Below are positions 44,277 to 55,935 of a stretch of 64,000 nt of DNA, piece by piece. Origin of the DNA: Symbiodinium natans (Eukaryota > Sar > Dinophyceae > Suessiales > Symbiodiniaceae). The stretch is from NCBI GenBank assembly GCA_905221605.1, contig CAJNDS010002482.1, forward strand, positions 80,001 to 144,000, read 5' to 3'. The number at the start of each line of letters is the position of its first letter. Position 1 is the first letter of the stretch. The notes under the pieces are model-generated. The model was not told the origin of the DNA and did not search any database. It saw nothing but the letters and a program-made list of their open reading frames with translations. The position numbers and the translations under genes were made by a program.

Positions 44277-47200
44277 TCACTTCTTCTGCCTCGCGAGCTC
44301 CCTTCCTCGCTGCTCCGCCTTGTCCTCCTCAGACCTGAAGTACCCTGAGAGTTTGCATTGTCTCTGGCTCCAAACATTCGACTTCCACTGAGTTGCAAAC
44401 ATCCCTTTGTTTTTTCCTTTGCCTTTCTTTCCTTTGCCTTTGCCCTGACACCAGAAAGCATGCCGCTTGCGTGGGAGGCCGATAGATAGCAGGCATTTCG
44501 CCCACCTTTCCCTTGCCAGGATTCCGCCGAAAGAAATTCTTGCCAGTTTTGGAAACCGTGTGCGCGTTGAACACCTCCTTAGATGGCAGAACCCTCAAAT
44601 CTGGACGGCTGCGGGCTTGGGAAGGCCAAGGAATCAAGCCAAGCCACGTTGCAAACCAGACACGCCTCGGGTCAAACTGCATGAACGCTGCGCTGCTTCA
44701 AAGGCAAGAGCAATGGAAGTCAAACAGACACCCGAAACAGCTTAAATGCTTCATGAGTTCAAGTATGGGCTGTCATGTGGGGCCGTCCCTGCCTTCATTT
44801 CTGGCTGGCCATCTGGCAGCGGCGACTTGCCTTTGCTGAACACGACATCCAGGAGAACGGAGGAGCACCTGAGTACAAAAAAACACACCATAGATCACCA
44901 TAGTACACCCCACTCACAATCTCTCGCAACTTCTCACTCCTACACTTCTTAGAATACGTTCTCTGCAAGCTTGAGAAAGCCAGATCACTCCTCGCAGAGA
45001 TCGCTGGTAACCTTGATCTTGTGGGCCTTGGATTTAAATCAATCACACTTAGGGATGCGAGCAGTGATTGCCGTGGCCTTGTCCTCAAAGATTGCTAGTT
45101 GCTGCAAGCCTCGGACTCATACAGGCTCTTACTCTCAAGAGGCACACAACTCCGTGAACACGACGGGGACATACGAGACGCGGCCTCGCATGTGATTCAT
45201 GTGATGTTCTCAGGTCGCCACAAACGTTGCAATCGATTTGCCATTTCGGTCCAGAGTCCACATCCAAGCAAAGCGTTCCAGAACAGTTGTCTGCTATGCA
45301 GGACATGACCTGGAAGGCAGCTCGCACGTCTGCGCATTCACGTCCCAATGTCTCGTTAAGCATGCTAAATGGGACGCTGGTGACCGCTGGTGGATTCGCT
45401 CACCACATGCCTTCAGGCTTGCAGAAACCTTTGCGGATTAGAGCGGGATTAGAGCGTAAGAATATGCACAATTAAACATGTTGGCAGCTTCGAGCCCTTG
45501 AAACAGAACCTGCCCAGAGCCTTCTGAAGCTAACAGTTTGGGTGAAGTAATTGCAAGCTTGCATGAGGCTGCCGAAAAAATCATGTGTCCCATGCAAAAC
45601 TAGAACAAAGAGGCAGGTGCAATAAACTCAAGCGCCAGTGCTAGATGGTTTCGAAACCTGTTCTCTTCTGGTTAAGACAAAATTGATGGCCTTGCAACAC
45701 CAAAACCAAGCCAGCACACACCGTTCCAAAGCTGGACATGAAGCACCAAAGCTTAGACAGGGCACTGCTGGGCGGTACTTCTTGTAGATGGGATGATCCA
45801 AATTCCAATGCTTACCTTGCCTCGTTGCAGGAACTACAGAAACGCGTGCACGACCCCCTAACATGTAAATGCTTGCAGCTTAGCTGCTCCTCCTTGGCAC
45901 CAAATGGCGGATCATCGTAGCACATGGGGCAGATAGGATAACTCTTTCCCACCTACTGCGGCACAAGGACGACATCACTGCCTGTAGGGAAACATCGGAT
46001 TTATATTTACAAAGATGCCCTTATTGCACGTGCCTTGTTGGAAACGAAGACCAGCCTCCAGCTGATACACAAGCCATCAAACAATGCACCAACTACAGTC
46101 ATGCATTTGACAGAGTTCACTCCTCCAGCCAGACGACAACACTGGTCTGATGGCATGTCCCCCAAACAGCTTTAAATCCTGTGGCTCTCCCAACCTCACC
46201 CGCAGGTGAGGATTGCAGCTTGAAGCCAAAAAATGCATAGGAAAATTGACCAAACTGGCCGGGGTATCATAGGTTCTTCAAAGAGGGCCACAATAGCAAG
46301 GACTACGGACGAAAGGAAAATAAACAACTTCCAAGTGTCAACCCAGGATGTGCAAAAGGCTACTTCCATCTAGTCCCTCAATTCTTCAACCCTTCAGGCG
46401 TGCGATCTGAAAATTTCTGGCTTTCGGCCAAACTCGACATGAAGGCAAGGAAGCCGAGGCCGGGTACGGAGTCATTTGTAGGCAAATAAAGACGGTTGCC
46501 GCCAGAGAGCTCGAAGTTATCCAGCGGACACTTGAGCTCCTTGTAAAGCTTCATTTGTCCGTTCTGGGGCATCTTGAAGATACGGTTGCACCTCGCAAAC
46601 AGTCGCAAATCGCACCGTGCTCGGAGCCCAAAGACACGTACAAGGCATACATGTCAGTGGCGTTGAGCTGCAGGCGTTTTGCAAAACATTCGCACTGGCT
46701 TCCTGTCAACCACCGAGAGATACCTTACACTGCTGTCCACTGGCAGCGGGCCATGGGCTTAAAGCAGGCAGCGGGTTTCAATATGTTTCCGCACAAGCAG
46801 CACAAGCAGTTTGCTCGCGCAGATGTTCGCAGTGACGCAGCCAAGCTACCTTTGACAATCACCACATCTTGACAGTGGTCTTCCTGCTGCCTGGCCATGG
46901 GCCGCTTGGGTGGTTGCAAGCCATGAGCCTAAGGACCCAAGGCTTTGAGGCTCCCGGGCCAAATAAAGGAGCTGGTGGCAGACCATTAAATCGCACTATC
47001 ATCATCTGATCATGATGTTTTGACTTGAACAGGTCTCAAGCGCCAAAAGACTATTAAGACTTTATACACTTTGGGAAAATCTCGCTGCAGCCTCCTGTAA
47101 TCTCCTGCAAATATTTCTGCACACATCCCCAACCCCCCCCCCCCAACGGTTTAAGCTGTGCAGAGCGGGGCGCCTCCAGCGATTTGAAAATCGTCTCAAA

Positions 47201-50200
47201 CAGTTGGTCCACCAGATCAACATTTGCAACCTGTGCGCTCCGTAGCTCATGTGGCGAGCAGAACGCGCATTTGCGATGTTTAAGCAAAGTAGCATAATAG
47301 ATGAACTTGTCACGAAACAGCCGCAGGCAATGCTGAACGACTGGCATAATGTCAGCTTTTCCCTCCGCCACCAAAGTGCAGTTCTTCTCCATGTTGGCAC
47401 GCACCTTGGGAATCACCAACTCGTTGTCTACCATCTGGTACCCGTGCACCAGGGCAATCCCCAACTGCGTGGGGATGAGGCGTCGGCCTTCTGCAAGCTT
47501 GACGTAGTTGCGCTCGCAGATGTTGTTGATGTGGGTTGCCATGGATGCATCCGTTCCAATCCCATGCTTCTCCATCAGTGATAGAAGGTCAGATTCCGAC
47601 AAGTATGGCGGGGGTCGGGTCTTGTGACTACCCATGGAAACCTTCTTCACCTCAACGGTCTCTCCTCTGGAAAAATCAGGTATGACCACATCCTCCATCT
47701 CGCCACTGCGCTGGATGGCTGTGAAGCCAGGGTCTATGACTTTGCGGCCCGAAAGAGAGAAGCCCTCGCCGTTCATGTCCAAGTTGACCCGTGTTCTCAG
47801 AAATTTGCAGTCGGCACTGACAGTGGCCAGGAAGTGTCGCGTGATCATTTCCTTGGTGCACACTAAGTCAGAACTTCAGAAGCCAACAGCAATGACAGCT
47901 ATGAGTAGCTTTCAGGTAGGTGACGTACAAGCGATAAGCATCTCCGAGCTGACTTTCAGATGCAGCACGCACTGGCGTAATTGGAGGGTGGTCACCCATG
48001 TCAACGCCTCTCACGCACACTGAGAGCATTGAAAAGCCTAAAATACTTGAAGCCCGTGAAGCTGCCTCTGGCCAAAACGGAAAAAACGAAAGGCGAAAGG
48101 CCACACGAGAGCACGTATCACAAAGCTGCTGCAAGCTCACACAAGCTGCCACAGGCCTTCACGTGCTTTCGCAAGTCCTCTTGCAAGGAGATCCTGGGAG
48201 TACGCACCCCATGTGTGATGACCAGCTTGGGCTCGAACTGCTCCCTGGCAGCTGCTTTCGGCTGGCTTTCTCTTGTGGTGTGTGAAATGTTGACACTACT
48301 CTGTTACAATTAACTGCTGACAAATCCAATCTGCAGGAATCTGTAGGAATTTGTAGGTGCCTGCAAGTCGAAGTTCTTGGGGTACGTGTTTGTTTCTGTG
48401 CGAGGGTAGGTGAGGTAACCATCGAGGTACAACCGCTCGGCCATGTGCATCGCCTGCTGCGGTCCAAGCCCAAGCCTGTCGCAAACAGCGTAACAAAAGC
48501 AAGGTACCACGTCAGCACGTGCTATCTCTGCCGATCTCTCTTGGGGCGGCGTTCAACCTTGCCCAATGCCACCCCTCCTGCTCCCCTCCTCCATCCTCCT
48601 TTGGGTTTGTGTTGATCCCTTGCTCCCCTCCTCCAACCCTCCCTCCCTTCCTCCCTTCCTCCCTTCCTCCCTTCCTCCCTTCCTCCCTTCCTCCCTTCCT
48701 CCCTTCCTCCCTTCCTCCCTTCCTCCCTTCCTCCCTTCCTCCCTTCCTCCCTTCCTCCCTTCCTCCCTTCCTCCCTTCCTCCCTTCCTCCCTTCCTCCCT
48801 TCCTCCCTTCCTCCCTTCCTCCCTTCCTCCCTTCCTCCCTTCCTCCCTTCCTCCCTTCCTCCCTTCCTCCCTTCCTCCCTTCCTCCCTTCCTCCCTTCCT
48901 CCCTTCCTCCCTTCCTCCCTTCCTCCCTTCCTCCCTTCCTCCCTTCCTCCCTTCCTCCTTCCTCCCTTCCTCCCTTCCTCCCTTCCTCCCTTCCTCCCTT
49001 CCTCCCTTCCTCCCTTCCTCCCTTCCTCCCTTCCTCCCTTCCTCCCTTCCTCCCTTCCTCCCTTCCTCCCTTCCTCCCTTCCTCCCTTCCTCCCTTCCTC
49101 CCTTCCTCCCTTCCTCCTTTCCTCCCTTCCTCCCTTCCTCCCTTCCTCCCTTCCTCCCTTCCTCCCTTCCTCCCTTCCTCCCTTCCTCCCTTCCTCCCTT
49201 CCTCCCTTCCTCCCTTCCTCCCTTCCTCCCTTCCTCCCTTCCGCCCTTCCTCCCTTCCTCCCTTCCTCCCTTCCTCCCTTCCTCCCTTCCTCCCTTCCTC
49301 CCTTCCTCCCTTCCTCCCTTCCTCCCTTCCTCCCTTCCTCCCTTCCTCCCTTCCTCCCTTCCTCCCTTCCTCCCTTCCTCCCTTCCTCCCTTCCTCCCAC
49401 GCGTGCTCTTCCTGCCCTGCCTCATCCACTCCATCGGCTCAGGGTTGCCACTCACTTGCGACAATCCGAGACTGGGGTGGAAAAAAGGACGATCTGAAAA
49501 GAGAACTTGCCCTCCCACTCCCACACCGGCTGAGAAAAGTCACCCCCTCAAACAACATCTTCTACATTATCTCCTACTCAGTATAGCACTCTTTGGACCT
49601 CTCAATACGGAATCTTTTTCACTCTCACGTGTACTGGATATTTCTGGATGCAGTTTCAACGTGAAAGTTTGCACACGCCTTGTACTCGCCATCTTCAACA
49701 TTGCAACAGTATTCAAGGCTTGTGGACGTGCCATTCTATCCTCTTTCTGCGAAATCTCAGTCACCAGCGCTTTGGCATTGTCTTGAAGGAGACTCATGAA
49801 CAAACTGGCCACCGGCATGTCGAAAACTTGACCTCTGTCCCATTGTAAGTCCAGGTCTCTGCCTGCCTTGGAAATTGAAGCATCAATCGTGTAGTAGCTC
49901 TCCGGCTGGAAAGAATTTATTTCATCGCTGCGTCGGACACAGAACCACAGTGTAGGCGTCTGGCATGGGCCATACGAAACCAAGTTCGTGTCCAGATCCC
50001 CATATTTCCCTTGGAAGTACTTGGTTTGAAAGCGAGTGAAGGCACAACCAAGCTTCAAGTCCATCTCCTGAGCACGGCATAGCGGCATAGAGTGTCATGA
50101 AACGGACAACTTGGAAGCTGACGACGCACAAGACGTTGACAACGAGCGCAACTTGCGCGACATGGGAATCTCGAGACACTCAAAGAACTGAACGTATGTG

Positions 50201-53147
50201 ATCTGTTGTATGTTCGGTGGCCGCTTCTCACCCTGACATGGCAGTCCAGTAAACAGAGGCTGATGTCGGTGCAGAGAAGGTGGATTTTCACCAAGATGGC
50301 AATCGATTTCGAAACGCAAAAAATCATACCATGTCATGTCAACCTGTCAACCGATTTGTCGGCTTATTGGCTCCCGGGCAGCGAATCCGGGACTCCCTTA
50401 ATGGTCGAATATCTGAGGGAGCGCTTGTGGGTTTACCGGATTTTTGGCTTATCAGCTTAGTTTGTCGGCTCGTCGTCTCATGAAGTGGGAGTAGGGAGTG
50501 CCGATGCTCGCACTTTAGAATCAATAGGCCAAAGTCAGGAAACTCACAAAGTTTCCCTTCAAGCCAACTATATAAGCTGCACGATGAGAAAACCGAATGA
50601 GCAGATCGGAAATCATTTTACGACGTGCAAAGCCCACATCTTGATGTCCAGTGAGCTGACACACACACACACACAAAGCAACTGAACGGCTGATGCTTGC
50701 CGACTTATCGCAGGAGCACACACACACACACTCACCGACAGGCCTACAGCGTCGCATGCCTGACCATACGACAGGTTCATCCCGGCGGGGAGTATTGGTC
50801 GCAAGCTACCAGCCCGATACGGCAGCCATCATGCTGCTGGCAGGGAATCAGGCAGTCGAAGTGAAGCAAAAATATCGCACGTTCCAGCATCGAAACAACT
50901 GGAGAGGCCACACTCGGCAGAGTGGAGTTATGGCATATCGTTGCGATGGCGCCACCTGCCACAAATTGGTACCAGGAATCTTCGTGCACCCGAGTCTTCA
51001 TGGGGCGAAAGTCGATGAGGAAATCGAGACAGAAATCGAGAGAGATTGAAAGAAACTTTCGAGGTTTTGGCCAAAATGAAACGACTTTATCCCACGGATG
51101 CATGAGTTCAAGAATCTGGGTAAGCTAACGCTGGCGCTGTTCTGCAAGCAGATCTTGCTTAGCTGCCGAGCTTCTGCACGGGCATCAACGGAGTCTGACA
51201 TGTCCTTGCTGGGGGATCCCAAACTTGCCATGGCCCGTTTAAGATCCACTGGAGCCAGTGATGAGAACTGAGCTCGCCAAACTTGCTGTTGCCCGCCAGC
51301 AGAGGACAAGTATGGGACTGCGTTGTCCATGACCTGACTACAGTAGTGCACAGAAACTTTCGTCCAATGGGCACTTAGCCCCACCTCATAACAGATATTC
51401 TCCCCCTCGCGATCACAATCCAGCCACAGCACCAGATAGGTGCACCCCTTCGCCTGGCTCAACTGCTCACTGGGCCACAAAACGCCACATGTCTGATGCC
51501 TGCAACTACTGTCATACCCTAAAGTCAGGTTTTTCTGGACACGTTGACAAACTCTGGGCAGAACAGACTCAAGCTCCCTTAGTGCAAGAAGGCTGCTTAA
51601 CCTGCACCGTGTAGCTGTGACCCATGTGCAACAGCATGTGGCGTATATCCCTGTTTGCGTTCATTGCTTTCTCGGAGTGCACGCCTCCATTCACGGTTCC
51701 CCTCATGACTCGCAAGATTGCAAAAGTTTATGACTGTGTTAGCTTTGTCTGTGTTGCCAGTAATCTGTGTTGCTGCTCCTGACAAAAATGGTGGACTTCG
51801 GTGGCACGGAAAATGACTGATAACACTCGTGGGCTTTATGCTTGAAGCTCTTGAGAAAAAGCCAGATGCTAACTACATGGCCTGGTTGGGGGCCTGAAAC
51901 CTGTACGTCGCGTGACAGGAAGATGACAGCCTGCAGAAATCTAAATCATGACACGTCAGACCACTGGCGTATGAGCACATGGTGGATATGGCAGCAGGAA
52001 TGTCCATGACAACTCGCGAAGATTTTGGCCTTGAAGATTTGAAAACGTGAATCTGAGTTCTCGAGACAAACCGTTGCTAAGCATGAGGTGAAGAATTTCC
52101 AGGAGACCATCGTCTGGCAATTCACGAACTCAGAAAACATGAACTCGTGTAGTCATTTGCAGCAAGTTGGCAAAGAAGGAGCTGTTTACGATTCTGTACA
52201 TGTCAAAACTCGCCGTCATGGGTTTACCTGCAGGAAAATGACACTTTCGGGCCCTGATGACAAGGCTTAACGCGCCTCACACACGTTGCCCTTGAACCAA
52301 AGCCCCCGGCTCAAAAGCAAGTGACACGTGACACAATGCCGGAACCGGAAGCGGACGCCGACCTGAGTCCTTCCGAAGTGTAGCCTTAGGGTATGTTGAC
52401 CTCGTGTTTCACCTTACCTTACTTCATCCTAGCCTACAGTGCAGCACCCTGCTTTACCCTATCCTACAATCTTGCTAAGCTGCTACTCCTTACTCCCCGA
52501 CCCGACCTCGACTCTTCTAGCATTTCACACCGAACACATCCCGCACGAATGGGTGGTTGCGTGCACGCCATGATGTGGCACATTGAGCACAGGGCCTCCG
52601 TCTGGAAATGCTTCGGCATCCTCGATAAGGTACGATTAGTGCGTGTCGTCACTTGGCCAGGGGCCTGCTGTTACCGCTCATATCCGCTCATGACTCGACC
52701 TGAGACTCAACAATCCCCGTCCTGAGCTTGGGATTCGCTTCCATTTTAACCGTGGGTGCGCCAAAGAGAGTCAAGGGATCCACTCTGTCCCAGTTGTTGT
52801 ACTCTGGCGGAAAGTCAATAGAATACACATGACCTGCAATATCAGGAAATCACAATCAGCAAACTCACACAGCAACAGAAAAGCAATGCACGTGCAACTT
52901 CAGGTCGTGGCCGGCACAACTCGTTACTTTGAACCAAGCTCGCTGTCCATAAAAATCTCCCTCGTATTCGAAGACTTTGCAGGCCGGTGACACCTCGAAC
53001 GAGCGCAAAAGTCCCCATACCCCAGCCGTTCAAAGCAAACGAAAACTTCCGGCAAGAAGCCCCTGTGCGAGTCGAATACTTGTGACCAGGTGAAAGAGCG
53101 TCGGCCAGGGTCTGCGCGATTGAGGGCTTCTCGGCTACCATCAAAAC
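44277..53147 (-). CDS. TOP3B: DNA topoisomerase III-beta, about 16 exons
   Basis: Type IA topoisomerase: cuts one strand via a 5'-phosphotyrosine, passes the other, reseals; TOP3B also acts on RNA and R-loops. Exons placed by TOP3B similarity, frames agreeing at the dated junctions: 53061-53147 (VLMVAEKPSIAQ, TOPRIM start), 52912-52993 (KVFEYEGDFYGQ), about 52715-52833 (NNWDRVDPLTLF), 51385-about 51470 (LWLDCDREGENI, acidic TOPRIM triad), 51175-51333, 49679-50067 (LGCAFTRFQTKYFQGKYGDL), 48361-48475 (GYLTYPRTET, catalytic Tyr codon 48406-48408), 48157-48244, 47925-48007 (GDHPPITP), about 47170-47851 (LMEKHGIGTDAS), 46468-46591 (LYKELKCPLDNFEL), about 45870-45952 (SYPICPMCYDDPPF), about 45190-45350 (LDVDSGPKWQIDCNVC), 44989-45026, 44867 downwards (CSSVLLDVVFSKGKSPLP). 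A last exon ending in TGA at 44277 holds a QGKGKGKKGKGKNKG tail. The start-codon exon above 53147 and one or two zinc-finger exons (44.5-44.75 and 46.6-46.7 kb) are not placed. Confidence 0.9.
48641..49398. repeat. About 95-copy octamer array (CCCTTCCT)n in a TOP3B intron
   Basis: 758 bp of almost perfect CCCTTCCT on the plus strand, that is GGGAAGGA on the sense strand of TOP3B. It lies inside the intron 48476-49678, between the exon with LGCAFTRFQ and the exon carrying the catalytic tyrosine. Only three interruptions: a one-base loss near 48957, C to T at 49118 and T to G at 49243. Every frame is open through it (LPPFLPSS or GREEGRKG type), so the 300-400-residue frames here are artefacts. 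The strict purine/pyrimidine asymmetry with mirror symmetry favours triplex (H-DNA) and R-loop formation. Confidence 0.97.
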
Positions 53148-53159
53148 CTGCAGGCTTCC

Positions 53160-53310
53160 AGAGAAAGAGAGCGAGAGAGAGCAGAGGGAGAGAAGACGGC
53201 ACACAAGGGAGAGAGAGGGAGAGAGAGAGAGACAGTGTGTGTGTGTGTGACGCCGTTACTCGGGCACTAGTTCGCGCACACGGTTCAGGGTTTAGGGTCT
53301 CGGGCCTAGG
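53160..53310. repeat. (GA)n, (GT)n and telomere-like run upstream of TOP3B exon
   Basis: GAGA-rich sequence at 53160-53231, a short (TG)n at 53234-53249, then TTCAGGGTTTAGGG at about 53284. It lies immediately 5' of the first recognised TOP3B exon and is probably in the first intron. Confidence 0.75.
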
Positions 53311-53972
53311 GTACAGATTCCGGTCGTAGGGCCAGGTCTTAGGGACCAAGGCAACCGAAGCCTGCCCCCCTCGCCCTGGCGCGTCTCAGCACTTCCCCCT
53401 CCCGTTCAACCCGTAGGTATGAGGATGATGGATGCAAAGGTTTAAGGCTTCGTTGTTTGGGGTGGGGCGGGGGGGGGCCGGCCCGTGCCACTAGGCCTAA
53501 AATGTGTTGCAAGACATAAGAGCTGCCCCAACAACACAAACCAGTGCCAAGCAGCAGTGGCCACCATGTTGGCAGATCGACGTCGAAATCAGGTGCTTAA
53601 CCCATTACCCTTGTCCAAACATGTTCCTTGACATCTTGAGCCCGACTTTCGACATGATTCCAGCATATGAAAGCTACTGCTCCCTTCCTGGCCCGTCATG
53701 ACATGATCGGTCACATTCTTGGCCAGAATGTTTGAAAACCAGTTTGAAACTATTGCGAGATTGTCCGATCTCAACTGCAGGTCTGGTCTCTCTAGACAAA
53801 CTCTTACAATTTCATTACCCGGCGAGGGGAAGATAAAAACAAAACATGTCAAAGAAACAAAGATAACAAAATGATTTGCTGCCGGCATGCCTTGGTGAGT
53901 CTGCGGATTTACTCCACGTGTTTTTGCCAAACTGATCTACACCGCCGCCCAGCATGGCACTATATGGCACTG

Positions 53973-55162
53973 CTATTTGCCCGTGAGCTGAAGCTGAAGC
54001 ACTGCTACTTGCTTCTCCGAGCGAAACTCAGGCATTATCCATTCAGGTGGTGAACGGTGGATGGTCCAACCTCCGCGTCGCAGAACGCTCTCATGGAAGC
54101 GCTGCAGCTCGCCCGTACGGTCTTTAAGCGCCAGGAGGATTGTTGTGTCAGTAGTTGCGAGAGCTGAAAGCAAGGAAATCAAGGTCTGATCCGCGGGAGG
54201 CATCTGATCGTTTGAATCCACACATTTCCTACCAGCATTGCCAGGATACACGAGATCGCTCCCAACGATCGCAGACCAAGGTCCAGCTGCTTGAATCTTC
54301 TCTAGATCCGCGGCAGAGTTCCAATCGAACTGCTCAACAGTTACACGACCTGGGAAAGGCATTGCTGCCTGAACATTGGCAATGGCACCATCAAGGACTC
54401 GTGGATTACCATCTGTGGCGCAGACCTCTGCACCTTCGACGGCAAGCGATATTGCCACGAGCCCAGTCCCTGCTCCCAGTTCCAGAACACGCTTGCCCTT
54501 CCATGCAAAGTGCTGCGTCATACGCCCGACCAGGTCTGCCAGCACAATTGCCGCCTCCCACAGCACTCCCCCTGTTCCGATCCGCTCCTCTTCCCGGCGC
54601 TGGTGCTGTCGGATGACGATGTCTCGCCCACATGGCAGTCGGATGGTTCGAGTTGGCAACAGGACTGGCAAATGCTTCGTGAAAGCGTGCGAAAACAGGG
54701 CCACTTCAGTGTATGGGTTCGGAGGTGGTGGAGGATTAAAGTCTGAAAGTTCGCCCTGCCACTCACCTTGACAGAAAGGTTCACCCAAAGCCCTGCTCTC
54801 GATTTCGCTCGCTGTGCAGAGAATTCCACCTTGAGCATCTACCTGCACAACAACCTCAAGCTGCACGAAGGACCGGTACGATGGAACTGGCAAAGGTGCT
54901 AACTCGAGCATGCCCAAAAAGCGATTGCCTTCACAAAAAGGCCGCTCACCAGCGTACAGTTCCACCCGCGCAGCCGCTTGATCGTCATGTGTTGTGGTAA
55001 ACAGTTTTCGGCCATTTGCGGGCAGCTCAGAACCTCGAGCTAACAACTGCTCACACACGCCATCTCGGGTCTTCACATGAACCGATAGAAGAAGCCCCAA
55101 GCTTTGTTCCAATGAGCTGACAGGCTCCGTGTCTGGAGGCAGTATGGCAAGAAGCGGCTCCT
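53973..55162 (-). CDS. HSP70 substrate-binding domain fused to METTL21-type lysine methyltransferase
   Basis: An uninterrupted frame, TAG at 53973. Counting from the TTG at 55112, residues 3-103 match HSP70 SBD-beta: QSLGLLLSVHVK, LLARGSELP (HSP70: IPRNTTIP), KLFTTTHDDQAAARVELYAG, ERPFCEGNRFLG (GER...DNKLLG), LEVVVQVDAQGGILCTAS (VTFDIDANGI). A Pro-rich linker (FNPPPPPNP, 125-133) follows. Residues 134-379 are a seven-beta-strand methyltransferase of the METTL21 (Methyltransf_16) family: GGVLWEAAIVLADL, SAM-binding motif I VLELGAGTGLVAISLAVEGA (209-228), acidic CATDGNP, and post-motif SDLVYP (285-290; family D/E-x-x-Y). The HSP70 alpha-helical lid is absent. The segment continues upstream in frame (EPLLAILPPDTEPVSS) to an AG-G acceptor at about 55162; I could not find an ATPase domain upstream. 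Likely role: methylating HSP70 or a client, by inference from METTL21A. It might be another METTL21/EEF1A-KMT-type enzyme. Confidence 0.85.
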
Positions 55163-55812
55163 GAAGTCGACAACTTCACAACGTTGAAGCATACTTCGCT
55201 GCACTTGAAGCTGCCATGCAGACAAGACGTGTTCAGTGCAAGTCACAGAGTCACAGGACATTGCAGATCTCACTTGTCGCAAGTTGCCGTTTGTCCTCTG
55301 CACTGGAGTGAAGGGCCATGAAACAAAGCCAAAGGACAGTGCAACGCCAGTTGCACGGCACATGACCCATGCAGGGGTACTCTAAAGCTGCCTTGGCTCC
55401 TAAAAGGGACGTTCGGTATGCGGAGTCGAGGTGGCTAGCACTACAGACTGTTCCGTCCCAACATGTTCTAACCCATCTCAACCTGCGACGCTACCATGTT
55501 CAAAGACTCTCAGCCTGAAAAAGAAGCATCATGAGTTCTCACAATCGACAGGATGTCTATCTAGCGTGCAAGCGAAAAAAAACATAAAAAACCAAGTTGG
55601 CCAAAGCATATACTTGCTGCGATTGAATAGGCATGCCTGAAGCTTCACCAAACTCAAATCCGGAGGACATCCCTGCCGCAATAATTGCTAATAATTGCTT
55701 GTTAGAGCATGACAGTCAGTTGTTGAGCCAGGAGCGCGACATCAAACCTAAAGCTTCTTCTCTTGCATTGATAGCCTGCTTTGTCTTTTGAAAACTAAAA
55801 GGCTAGCAACAT

Positions 55813-55935
55813 CTAGCAACCATAACTTAAAGCTATTAGTGATACAAGTGTGGTGATGATGACGCCGTCATGCAGTGCTGACATGGTTTTCAGGGTACCG
55901 GTAAGGGGAGGGGCGATGGAAGCGAGGCCACCTAA
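55813..55935 (-). CDS. Possible terminal exon with hydrophobic segment, unknown
   Basis: After a polypyrimidine-AG-G acceptor (CTTTGTTAG, near 55935) the minus strand reads GLASIAPPLTGTLKTMSALH then DGVIITTLVSLIALSYGC and a stop. It could be the last membrane segment of a transporter, but no upstream exon was recognised and the family is not identifiable. Confidence 0.25.
   Translation of the reverse strand, partial: LGGLASIAPPLTGTLKTMSALHDGVIITTLVSLIALSYGC

Noticed and set aside
48519-49786. Open frames of 290-406 residues on both strands (Leu-Pro-Ser-rich and Gly-Arg-Glu-Lys-rich)
   Set aside because: They run through the CCCTTCCT array inside a TOP3B intron; an 8-bp unit without stops keeps every frame open.
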